Source: an uncultured Arachnia sp.
GTDB taxonomy: Bacteria > Actinomycetota > Actinomycetes > Propionibacteriales > Propionibacteriaceae
Reading direction: 5' to 3'
Assembly (NCBI GenBank): GCA_947493705.1
Contig: CANLSH010000005.1
Span: 1 to 64,000 of the forward strand
Length of the DNA stretch: 64,000 nt
Numbering within the stretch: the first letter of the stretch is position 1; each line of letters starts with the position of its first letter. Made by a program: the position numbers and the translations under genes. Positions 27,003-34,588 of this stretch are shown one piece after another. The notes beneath the pieces were generated by a model. The model did not search any database, was not told where the DNA came from, and saw only the letters and a list, made by a program, of their open reading frames with translations.

Positions 27003-29837
27003 ATGAGTGGTTCGCACGGGGTGCAGGTATCGGTGACGCAGCTGGAAGATCTGGTGGTCAAACTCAACGCAGACACGGATGTTGGTCTCAGTGAGAGCGA
27101 AGCGCAACAACGCTTGTCCACCGACGGTCCCAACGAGCTGCGTGGTAGCCCACCCGTCCCCCTGTGGCGCAGGATCGCTGCCCAGTTCACGGACCCCCTT
27201 GTATACCTCTTGATGGCCGCCGTCGTGATCTCGGTCATCGCCTGGGCCGTGGAGGGAGCAGAGGGCGTGCCCATCGACGCGGTGGTGATCCTCATCATCG
27301 TCGTGGCCAATGCAGTCCTCGGTTTCGCACAGGAGGCGAAAGCCGAACAGGCCGTGGCCGAACTTCAGAAGATGAGTCAGTCCGGGGCCACTGTGATGCG
27401 GGACGGCAGGCAGCAGGTCATCGCCTCCCGCGATCTTGTGCGCGGAGACCTGCTGGTGCTGGGCGAGGGCGACAGCGTCGGGGCTGATGCAAGACTTGTG
27501 CGTGCCAGCGCGTTGCGCGTCGCTGAGGCGGCACTCACCGGTGAGTCCACCGCCGTCAACAAGAAGCCCGGACAGATGGAGAGCAAGGTCCCGCTGGGAG
27601 ACCGCACCAACATGGTGTTCCGGGGAACTGCTGTCACGCAGGGCACGGGCTTGGCAGTGGTGACCGACACAGGCATGGACACAGAAATGGGTTCTGTTGC
27701 CGAGATGTTGGAATCCACGACACAGGAACCGACTCCGCTGGAGCGTGAAATTGCGTTCGTGGGAAAAATGCTCGGCATCATCGTCGTGGTGATTGCCGTG
27801 GTTGTCATGGTCACGGTATGGCTCGTCAGCGACGTGGAGACGGCCGCCGACGCCGTCGCCATCCTGCTGTTGGGTGTCTCGCTGGCGGTCGCGGCGGTCC
27901 CAGAAGGATTACCGGCGATCCTGTCTGTGGTGCTGTCGTTGGGCGTGCAGAAGATGTCAAGGCGCAATGCGATCGTGAAGAACCTCAACTCGGTGGAAAC
28001 CCTGGGTTCTGCCTCAGTGATCTGTTCTGACAAGACTGGAACGCTGACCCAGAACGAGATGACCGTGCAGGAAATCCGCACGAGTTCCGGCAGCATGGAC
28101 GTGACGGGCATCGGTTACCGACCCGAAGGCGAAGTGCAGACAGATGATGAGGATCAGCTCTTTGAAGGACGCAGTGTGCTGGTGGGTGGCTCCCTGGCGT
28201 CGAATGCTGACCTGCGGGAGGAGGATGGCCAGTGGCACATCGTGGGAGATCCCACCGAGGCGGCGTTCCTCGTGGCCGAGCGCAAACTGGGCGCCACCAA
28301 CACCCGAGTGCAACGGTTCAGCCGCATCGGTGAGGTGCCTTTCACCTCGGAGCGCAAACGCATGTCGACGGTGCAGGTTGACCACGACGGCAATGATCGG
28401 CTCGCGCTCATCAGCAAGGGCGCACCCGATGTCCTGCTGGATCGCTGCAGCCACATGATGAGAGGCGGCAACGTCGAACTCCTGGACGACGAAGCGCGAG
28501 CACGGATTCTCGTCGACGTGGAGGAGCTCTCCGGCAAAGCAATGCGCACCATGGGTGTGGCCTTCCGAGACTTGCATGATGATGACCTCTCCGCCGCCGC
28601 GCGACAGCGCCCGGAAATCACCGCAGAAGAGGCGGAACCGCTGGAGACCGACCTGACGTGGGTGGGTGTCGTCGGGATGATCGACCCTGCGCGTGACGAG
28701 GCGCGGGACGCCGTCGCAAAGGCTCATCGGGCTGGCATCCGCGTGATCATGATCACCGGCGACCATCCCTCGACGGCGCTGCGAATCGCACAGGACCTTG
28801 GCATCACTGAGCAGGGTAAGCAGGCGATGACGGGTGTGCAGCTGGATGAACTGGAAGAGGACGGTTTCGCATCTGCGATCCGGACAATCGATGTCTTCGC
28901 TCGCGTTGCGCCGGAGCACAAGCTCCGGATCGTGGACGCCCTGCAGGCTGATGGGCAGATCGTCGCGATGACCGGGGATGGCGTCAACGACGCTCCGGCG
29001 CTGAAGTCCGCGGACATCGGTGTGGCGATGGGGATCACAGGAACGGAGGTCACCAAGGAGGCGGCATCAATGATCCTGGGCGATGACAACTTCGCCACAA
29101 TCATCGTCGCCGTCGAGCAGGGCCGCGTCATCTTCGACAACATCAAGAAGTTTCTCAGATACCTCCTGTCCTCCAACATGGGTGAGGTGCTGACCGTCTT
29201 CTTCGGAGTTGTTCTGGCGGGCATCATCGGCCTGACGGAGGCCTCCACGGCTGGAATCGTGGTGCCCCTGCTCGCCGTCCAGATCCTGTGGATCAATCTC
29301 GTCACCGATTCAGGACCGGCCTTCGCGCTGGGGCTGGACCCCGAGATCGACGACGTCATGGCACGTAGACCTCGACGCCTGGATGAGCGCGTCATCGATC
29401 GCAACATGTGGGGCATCATCGCCTTCGTCGGGATCATCATGGCGGCTGCAACGTTGCTGACGATGGACATGTTCCTCGTGGGCGGTCTCATACCCGGCGA
29501 CGACACCTTGGAAGTGGCTCGGACAGCAGGGTTCACCACGCTCGTCTTTGCGCAGCTCTTCAACGTGTTTTCTGCCCGATCTCCCGTCACCAGCGCCTTC
29601 CATGGAATCGCTACGAACAAGTGGCTACTTGTTGCGGTGGCGTTCGGCGCCGTCATGCAGATCGCCGTCGTGCATGTGCCGTTCCTGCAAGTGGCTTTCG
29701 GAACGGCAGCCCTGGACTGGAAGCACTGGTTGATTGCGTTGGCAATGTCCTCGTCGGTTCTGTGGGCCGAAGAGGTGCGCAAGCTCATACTGCGCCATTC
29801 TCATCCAGCGCATCGCTCCCTCACCGCGAGACCTTGA
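27003..29837 (+). CDS. P-type cation-transporting ATPase (P2, Ca2+-type)
   Basis: 944 residues from ATG 27003. The order is a cation-ATPase N-terminal domain (NELRGSPPVPLWRR), M1-M2, an actuator domain with LTGESTAV, M3-M4 with AAVPEGLPAI (Ca2+-type ion site), the phosphorylation loop CSDKTGTLT (Asp343), the nucleotide-binding domain, MTGDGVNDAPALKSAD, and six C-terminal helices with NLVTDSGPAFALG. This pattern marks a P2A/P2B pump such as mycobacterial CtpF and suggests Ca2+, possibly Mn2+, export. No heavy-metal-binding domain is present, which argues against copper. It is a single-gene unit ending at a strong terminator. Confidence 0.93.
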   Translation: MSGSHGVQVSVTQLEDLVVKLNADTDVGLSESEAQQRLSTDGPNELRGSPPVPLWRRIAAQFTDPLVYLLMAAVVISVIAWAVEGAEGVPIDAVVILIIVVANAVLGFAQEAKAEQAVAELQKMSQSGATVMRDGRQQVIASRDLVRGDLLVLGEGDSVGADARLVRASALRVAEAALTGESTAVNKKPGQMESKVPLGDRTNMVFRGTAVTQGTGLAVVTDTGMDTEMGSVAEMLESTTQEPTPLEREIAFVGKMLGIIVVVIAVVVMVTVWLVSDVETAADAVAILLLGVSLAVAAVPEGLPAILSVVLSLGVQKMSRRNAIVKNLNSVETLGSASVICSDKTGTLTQNEMTVQEIRTSSGSMDVTGIGYRPEGEVQTDDEDQLFEGRSVLVGGSLASNADLREEDGQWHIVGDPTEAAFLVAERKLGATNTRVQRFSRIGEVPFTSERKRMSTVQVDHDGNDRLALISKGAPDVLLDRCSHMMRGGNVELLDDEARARILVDVEELSGKAMRTMGVAFRDLHDDDLSAAARQRPEITAEEAEPLETDLTWVGVVGMIDPARDEARDAVAKAHRAGIRVIMITGDHPSTALRIAQDLGITEQGKQAMTGVQLDELEEDGFASAIRTIDVFARVAPEHKLRIVDALQADGQIVAMTGDGVNDAPALKSADIGVAMGITGTEVTKEAASMILGDDNFATIIVAVEQGRVIFDNIKKFLRYLLSSNMGEVLTVFFGVVLAGIIGLTEASTAGIVVPLLAVQILWINLVTDSGPAFALGLDPEIDDVMARRPRRLDERVIDRNMWGIIAFVGIIMAAATLLTMDMFLVGGLIPGDDTLEVARTAGFTTLVFAQLFNVFSARSPVTSAFHGIATNKWLLVAVAFGAVMQIAVVHVPFLQVAFGTAALDWKHWLIALAMSSSVLWAEEVRKLILRHSHPAHRSLTARP

Positions 29838-29844
29838 GACATGC

Positions 29845-29882
29845 AAAGAGGGCGGCTCGGCAATAGCCGAGTCGCCCTCTTT
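29845..29882. terminator. Bidirectional terminator
   Basis: AAAGAGGGCGGCTCGGC (29845-29861) and GCCGAGTCGCCCTCTTT (29866-29882) form a 17-bp stem with one mismatch and an AATA loop. It is flanked by A and T runs, so it can end both the ATPase gene and the convergent hemC-hemD gene. Confidence 0.9.
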
Positions 29883-29898
29883 CATCCGCCGCCGAGGA

Positions 29899-31515
29899 CT
29901 ACGCCTGTTCTGCGCGTCCCTCGACCACCTTGCGCAACAGTTCCACAGTTTCGCTGGGCTCATAGGTGGCTGCTTCACCAGCGACTTCGACGTGCACGCG
30001 CTTCAGCACGGCCGCAGCTGATTCGCCGACGGAGATGACGTCAACATCGCGCCTCCACCCGAGCAGCTGACTGACGGCCAACGCGCTGGATCCCGAAGCG
30101 ATGACCACAGCGTCGTAGCGGCCATCGTTCCAGGCCTCCACGAGTTCAGGTGGCGCTGCATCGATGGCCTTCATCGTGTAAATCGGGATGAGCTGAGCCG
30201 CGTACCCCTTCGCCTGTAGTCCCGCCACGAATGTGGGGGCGAGCAGTGCGGAGCCCGGAACCAGCACTTTACCTGTGCCTTCGGGCCACATCCTCAACAG
30301 GGCATTGATGCCCCATCCTTCGGTTGGTTGAAGATCGACCGTGTACCCCAAGTCCACCAGCGCGTCAGCCGTACCGGGGCCGATGGCCGCCACTTTTGTC
30401 TCGCGCGGCAGCGTCCAACCCAGCTCGCGAACACTGTCAACGGCCCTACGTGACGTGAACGCCACCCAGTCCGCATCCTCCAGAGTGCTGCTGACTGACA
30501 GAACGTCGCGTCGTTGCAGCGGAACGGAATCGACGCTCATACCAGCGTCCCGCAACCCTTGCGCCAGACGTCCCTCTTCACGAGGAATCAGGATTCGCGC
30601 CTTGCTCAGATCTGTCGTCCGGGGGCGCTCCTGATCCTCCGGTTCCGGCTCCGGCTCGGGCGCACGACCAATCTTCTCGGCTCCTCGGAGCTTCAGTGAC
30701 TCGGCGGCCCGGTGACCACATCGGACGGCATGGAACTCGGAGGTGGGCATACCGATCTGAGCTGTCATCACGTCGGATCCATCATGGGGGATGATGTCCA
30801 CCCTCAGGGTGAGAAGCCCACTGCGCCGGGCGAAGGCCCCGACGGAGACCACCTCAGAAACATTCAACGCAGCTCGTGCGGCCCGCTCCGTGATGACGCA
30901 GATGCGCGTGTCCGGATCGTCGAACTGCGACAGCACCTCAATCAGCTCAGTGTCCGCCTCACGGCACTCGAACCCAACCGCTCCGGCTCCGGGCGCAGAC
31001 ACCGATCCCACGTAGTCGGTGATCGAATCCTGGCGACCTATGGCAGCGATGTCCGCAGCGCTGGCGACGACGGCGTCGAGTTCACCGGCCGCCACCTGGT
31101 CCAGGCAGCGCGTCAGGCTGGGCCTCAAATCCACGAACTGCATCTGCGAGCGCACGCGGCGGATGTTGGCCCGCCGCAACGGACCTTGAGTGGCGATGCG
31201 CGAGTCATCAGGCAGGCTGGACAGCATCGTCCCATCCCTCCCGCAGAACGCGTCGCGAGCGTCATCTCGAAGTGGGATGGCAGCCAGCACGAGTCCGGGA
31301 ACGGGTGTGGTGGGAACCCGATTCATGCGGTGGATGGCCACGTCGAAATCATCCCGCAGCAAACCGAGCCGCAGTTGACCGATGCTCTCCCTGTCCCGGG
31401 TGTCAGGCAACCACACGATCTCAACGCTGTGATCCTGGCCGCGCAATTGCTCAGCCAGGTGTTCGGCTCTCGCCACGGAGACGTCCGATTCTTTGGCACC
31501 CACCCTGATCTTCAT
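29899..31515 (-). CDS. HemC-HemD fusion with degenerate HemC domain
   Basis: 538 residues from ATG 31515 (AAGGGA upstream). Residues 1-275 align with hydroxymethylbilane synthase (HemC), 281-303 are a Pro/Glu linker, and 304-538 are uroporphyrinogen-III synthase (HemD; SKARILIPREEG, FTSRRAVDSV). The HemC half keeps GPLRRANI and the fold, but the canonical HSxKDVP is HRMNRVP (residues 62-68), losing the Lys and the catalytic Asp. The GGCxVPxGA dipyrromethane-Cys segment reads VSEVVSVGA without Cys. HemD activity is plausible; HemC activity is unlikely. It is a single gene with no other haem or cobalamin gene nearby. Confidence 0.85.
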   Translation of the reverse strand: MKIRVGAKESDVSVARAEHLAEQLRGQDHSVEIVWLPDTRDRESIGQLRLGLLRDDFDVAIHRMNRVPTTPVPGLVLAAIPLRDDARDAFCGRDGTMLSSLPDDSRIATQGPLRRANIRRVRSQMQFVDLRPSLTRCLDQVAAGELDAVVASAADIAAIGRQDSITDYVGSVSAPGAGAVGFECREADTELIEVLSQFDDPDTRICVITERAARAALNVSEVVSVGAFARRSGLLTLRVDIIPHDGSDVMTAQIGMPTSEFHAVRCGHRAAESLKLRGAEKIGRAPEPEPEPEDQERPRTTDLSKARILIPREEGRLAQGLRDAGMSVDSVPLQRRDVLSVSSTLEDADWVAFTSRRAVDSVRELGWTLPRETKVAAIGPGTADALVDLGYTVDLQPTEGWGINALLRMWPEGTGKVLVPGSALLAPTFVAGLQAKGYAAQLIPIYTMKAIDAAPPELVEAWNDGRYDAVVIASGSSALAVSQLLGWRRDVDVISVGESAAAVLKRVHVEVAGEAATYEPSETVELLRKVVEGRAEQA

Positions 31516-31777
31516 GTATTCCCTTCCCGGCACTCGCATGCTGGTCGGCGTCGATGTGGACGCCCTCGCGAAGTGCCACTGCTCACCCTACTCAGGCAGT
31601 GACCCGCTTGGGAGGTGAGGTCAGCAGTTGCCGAAAAGATCGAACAACATATCGGCTGGCAGTCCCACCTGAATGTTCGCCGGTCCATCGCGGAACTGGA
31701 CGACAGCCGAGTGAATCGCCTCCTATCCTTGCTACAGAACGTGAGCCGGGGTTGTGCCCCACATCGTGAGGAGGGCC

Positions 31778-32452
31778 GTGATCGATCCACTCTTTGACGA
31801 CGATCCCCGTCGCCGGACGCGCGAACTCACTCCCGGCGCACACTGGATACCCAACTTTCTGACCTTGCCCCAACAAGCATGGATCGTTGATCGCTTCCAT
31901 GAGTGGGTCGATGGCCCCGTCCCCGTTCGAAGCGCCAAGGTGCGGGGGCATGAGATGAGTGTGAAGACGCTCTGCCTGGGATGGCACTGGCGCCCATACC
32001 GATACAGCCGTGAGGCAGTCGACGTGAACGGCAACCGCGTGCTGGCATTCCCTGAGTGGATGCTCAGGCTCGGCCGCCGAGCGCTCATCGAAGCCACGGG
32101 TGATCCCAGTGCCGGCGATGACTACTCTCCGGATACCGCGCTCATCAATTTCTACGACGCTGATGCCCGCATGGGAATGCACCAGGACAAGGATGAATCG
32201 TCACTGGAACCTGTGGTCTCGCTGTCCATTGGCGACAGCTGCACGTTTCGTTTCGGCAACGCTGAGACACGCACCAAGCCCTACGAGGACATTCTCCTTG
32301 CGTCAGGTGATCTGTTCGTCTTCGGCGGCCCAGCCCGGCTTGCGTTCCATGGCGTCACGAAAATTCACCCCGGCACTGCCCCCGCAGGATGTGGACTGGC
32401 ACAGGGACGCATCAACATCACCATGCGCGTCACGGGCCTGCCCTCTGAATGA
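31778..32452 (+). CDS. alkB: AlkB-like Fe(II)/2-oxoglutarate dioxygenase
   Basis: 224 residues from GTG 31778 (GAGGAGGG upstream). The double-stranded beta-helix has the iron ligands HQD (His135, Asp137) and His191 in AFHGV. The 2-oxoglutarate arginines are in RINITMR (211 and 217). The nucleotide-loop segment INFYDADARMGMHQDKDES is typical of bacterial AlkB, which reverses methyl lesions (1meA, 3meC) in DNA or RNA. It is divergent from hemC-hemD; the 262 bp between them hold no supported gene. Confidence 0.92.
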   Translation: MIDPLFDDDPRRRTRELTPGAHWIPNFLTLPQQAWIVDRFHEWVDGPVPVRSAKVRGHEMSVKTLCLGWHWRPYRYSREAVDVNGNRVLAFPEWMLRLGRRALIEATGDPSAGDDYSPDTALINFYDADARMGMHQDKDESSLEPVVSLSIGDSCTFRFGNAETRTKPYEDILLASGDLFVFGGPARLAFHGVTKIHPGTAPAGCGLAQGRINITMRVTGLPSE

Positions 32453-32471
32453 ATGGAAGGATGTCGCGAGC

Positions 32472-32984
32472 TCAGCGGAGGAACAGCACCCAGACCGCGA
32501 CGGCGAAGGAGATGGCCACGGTGGCGATGATCGCTACGGCTGTCAGCACGATTTCGAGGCGCCTACCGCTCTGCCTGTGTATCAGCCCCATCTCTTCACC
32601 GACAGCGACAATGGTGCGACGGCCGGCGTCGAAAGCCAGCGCATCATCAGCGACCGGGGAGCCAGCAGCCGGTCCATCGGTGGCCATCTCTGCCCTGCGT
32701 CCGCGAGCGGCTTTTCGGACATCCCTGGGCGTCGCCAGGACGGGCACACCCGCTCCCCACGACAGGTCCCGCGAATCGCTCGTGATCCCGTAGGTATTCA
32801 CCTCCACCGCGACGCGGTGAAGATGAGCCTGCGCAACGCCCTGACTTCGGAGACGATCCAGCCATTGCTTATTCCCGATGTCAGTACGCAGGTCGAAGCC
32901 CTCAGCCGTGGGGGTAACGGTGTAGGGGCTCGATTCCGTTGCCTCGGCGACACGTGACATGAACTCCTGCTTCGGGTCACTCAT
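32472..32984 (-). CDS. Hypothetical tail-anchored membrane protein
   Basis: 170 residues from ATG 32984 (protein opens SDPKQEFMSRV). The first 140 residues are soluble and unfamiliar. The last 28 are a hydrophobic helix (LEIVLTAVAIIATVAISFAV) with one Arg at the end, so it is a single C-terminal anchor with most of the protein in the cytoplasm. No motif is recognised. It ends 19 bp from the convergent alkB gene. Its upstream region is occupied by the half-element at 33024-33105, which could supply or disrupt its promoter. Confidence 0.6.
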   Translation of the reverse strand: MSDPKQEFMSRVAEATESSPYTVTPTAEGFDLRTDIGNKQWLDRLRSQGVAQAHLHRVAVEVNTYGITSDSRDLSWGAGVPVLATPRDVRKAARGRRAEMATDGPAAGSPVADDALAFDAGRRTIVAVGEEMGLIHRQSGRRLEIVLTAVAIIATVAISFAVAVWVLFLR

Positions 32985-33023
32985 GCCCCAACGGTAACTG
33001 CGTTTCCACTTCAACAGACTTTA

Positions 33024-33105
33024 GGAACCACTGATCAATCATGTCCTGGCTGCGGCGCACCGGATCGGGCGATCTGGCGCCCCTACACCTGGATATGGAC
33101 ATTCA
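33024..33105 (+). mobile_element. Half copy of the MITE-like element
   Basis: It matches the reverse complement of 6640-6721 along almost its whole length: GGAACCACTGATCA end, then the GGCGCACCGGATCGGGCGAT core and CTGGATATGGACAT. There are only scattered changes and one extra C. Similarity stops at 33105. The left half of the 161-bp element is absent. Its last bases overlap the stop of the PIG-L gene. Confidence 0.75.
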
Positions 33106-33807
33106 GCGGAGCCGTCGCAGATGTTCCTGTCCCCCCAGAAGCTCGAGCCGCCGCCACAACACGCTGCCCGGTACCGCCTGGCTCTCGTGGCACAGGCTTG
33201 CGGATCGCTGTCGGTCACGATCAACATCGAGAACAATGTCCACCTCATCATCACGATGTCCGACGAATCCGGCGTGGAATTCTTCATTGAGTGTCTCCGC
33301 CACGCTGATGGGCAGCGTCCAGCCGAGCACTGGAAGATCCAGTTGGCGAGCCGCCTCCATTGCAGCCTCTGTCGCTGCCGTGTGGTCAGGATGTCCCGTG
33401 ATCCCCGACGGGTCAAAAACCACCAGTCCATCCACCGGGCGCTCCCTCACCTCGCGAAGAACCTCCGACGTCAGAATCCTCTCCACCACGTCCGAGAGCA
33501 ATCCGTCCCTGTAGTCGAGCAGTACCGCCGAGGAGATACCCAACGCGTGTGCGGCGTTGCGCAATTCCTCCGCCCGCAGCTGACTCAGATCAGCACTGTT
33601 GCCCAGCGTGGAAGCTTCACCCTTGGTGAGACACAGCACCGTCACGGTCGTACCCTGGCGTGCGAAAGCATCGAGGACGGCGCCCAAACCAAAGGACTCA
33701 TCGTCAGGGTGGGCGACTACCGCCAGCACTGATTTCCATGGCGGCACCCCTCCGGGCACAGCGTGGCCTGCGGAGTCCGATGATTGTGTCGCCGATGGAA
33801 CAGCCAT
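33103..33807 (-). CDS. PIG-L family deacetylase
   Basis: 234 residues. The zinc site is AHPDDE (about residues 32-37), with the second motif GITGHPDHTA. The family includes MshB/Mca of mycothiol metabolism, BshB and GlcNAc deacetylases; the short length favours a generic BshB/MshB-like enzyme, and the substrate is uncertain. ATG start at 33807. The start codon lies inside a perfect ATACCC-CCA-GGGTAT palindrome. The stop falls at the edge of the repeated element. It is divergent from the TetR gene. Confidence 0.85.
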   Translation of the reverse strand: MAVPSATQSSDSAGHAVPGGVPPWKSVLAVVAHPDDESFGLGAVLDAFARQGTTVTVLCLTKGEASTLGNSADLSQLRAEELRNAAHALGISSAVLLDYRDGLLSDVVERILTSEVLREVRERPVDGLVVFDPSGITGHPDHTAATEAAMEAARQLDLPVLGWTLPISVAETLNEEFHAGFVGHRDDEVDIVLDVDRDRQRSASLCHESQAVPGSVLWRRLELLGGQEHLRRLR

Positions 33808-33820
33808 ACCCCCAGGGTAT
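33806..33820. promoter_or_regulatory. CsoR/CstR-like palindrome at the PIG-L start codon
   Basis: ATACCC (33806-33811) and GGGTAT (33815-33820) flank CCA, a perfect 6+3+6 inverted repeat overlapping the PIG-L ATG. It resembles the GC-tract palindromes bound by CsoR/CstR-family repressors and is close to the site at 37537-37552. Confidence 0.5.
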
Positions 33821-33883
33821 CTTGTTCACAGGGCAAGAACAAGACTTCTTCTCAATCGGCAAACTTTCCCATTGGGCAATGTT

Positions 33884-33898
33884 GTGCAATAGTTGCAC
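33884..33898. promoter_or_regulatory. Palindromic operator of the TetR regulator
   Basis: GTGCAA-TAG-TTGCAC is a perfect 15-bp inverted repeat ending one base before the tetR ATG. The location suits autoregulation; a TetR dimer bound here would block the start. The same 92-bp region serves the divergent PIG-L gene. Confidence 0.65.
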
Positions 33899-33899
33899 C

Positions 33900-34505
33900 A
33901 TGAGCGAACCAACCCTGCGGGAGTCGAAGCGTCAAGCGACGGGCACAGCCCTCGCCCAATCAGCCTTCGACCTTGCTCAGGAGCGCGGCGTGGATGGCTT
34001 CACACTCGACGAGGTCGCTGCTCGCGCTGGCTATTCCCGGCGCACGTTCGCCAACTACTACACCGGCAAGGAGGATGCGATCGTCGCCGTTGCCGTGGAG
34101 CGAGTGGTCCATGCCCTCGATACCACACCCGACGATGACCTCCCCCTCGTCGAGTGGTTGCATGCCGTGGCCAGACAACAGTTGAGCGGCGGACTGCTCG
34201 ACATCCTTCAGCAACTGCGCTCTCTGTCCGAGGGACATCCACCACTGCGCCCTCACCTACTCCAAGTACAACGGCTCATTCGCCAGAGCGCTCTGGATGC
34301 CATTCTGATGCGACGTGACGTCAGTCCCATCAACGCCCACCTACTGGTGGGCGCGGCCTACGGGGCGCTCACCTCTGTGCTCGAAGGCCACATCACCATC
34401 CGCCCAGCAGAAGCCCCCGAGCGCTCCTCTCACGAGGGTGCGCCAAGCATGACACTGGACAGCTTTCTGAACCTCACGTTCGCGCACCTGCGCGACGGTT
34501 TCTGA
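33900..34505 (+). CDS. TetR-family regulator of the adjacent MMPL exporter
   Basis: 201 residues from ATG 33900. The N-terminal helix-turn-helix is VDGFTLDEVAARAGYSRRTF followed by ANYYTGKEDA, with a TetR-type ligand domain after it. No Shine-Dalgarno sequence precedes the ATG, only the palindrome, so the mRNA may be leaderless. The MMPL gene follows 83 bp downstream on the same strand, the usual local repressor-exporter arrangement. Confidence 0.88.
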   Translation: MSEPTLRESKRQATGTALAQSAFDLAQERGVDGFTLDEVAARAGYSRRTFANYYTGKEDAIVAVAVERVVHALDTTPDDDLPLVEWLHAVARQQLSGGLLDILQQLRSLSEGHPPLRPHLLQVQRLIRQSALDAILMRRDVSPINAHLLVGAAYGALTSVLEGHITIRPAEAPERSSHEGAPSMTLDSFLNLTFAHLRDGF

Positions 34506-34588
34506 CTCACTCCCCCCACAGTTCGTCCCACGCGGTGCTCAATCGGGCCCCGCGAGTTCCAACGCACCCCGAAAGGGCCATCTCAACC

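Noticed and set aside
27003..29837. Copper-exporting ATPase linked to the CsoR-like sites
   Set aside because: No CPC/CPH metal motif or heavy-metal-binding domain; the PEGL motif indicates a Ca2+-type pump.
31592..32182. 196-codon minus-strand frame over the alkB gene
   Set aside because: The opposite strand encodes an AlkB with all iron and 2-oxoglutarate residues.
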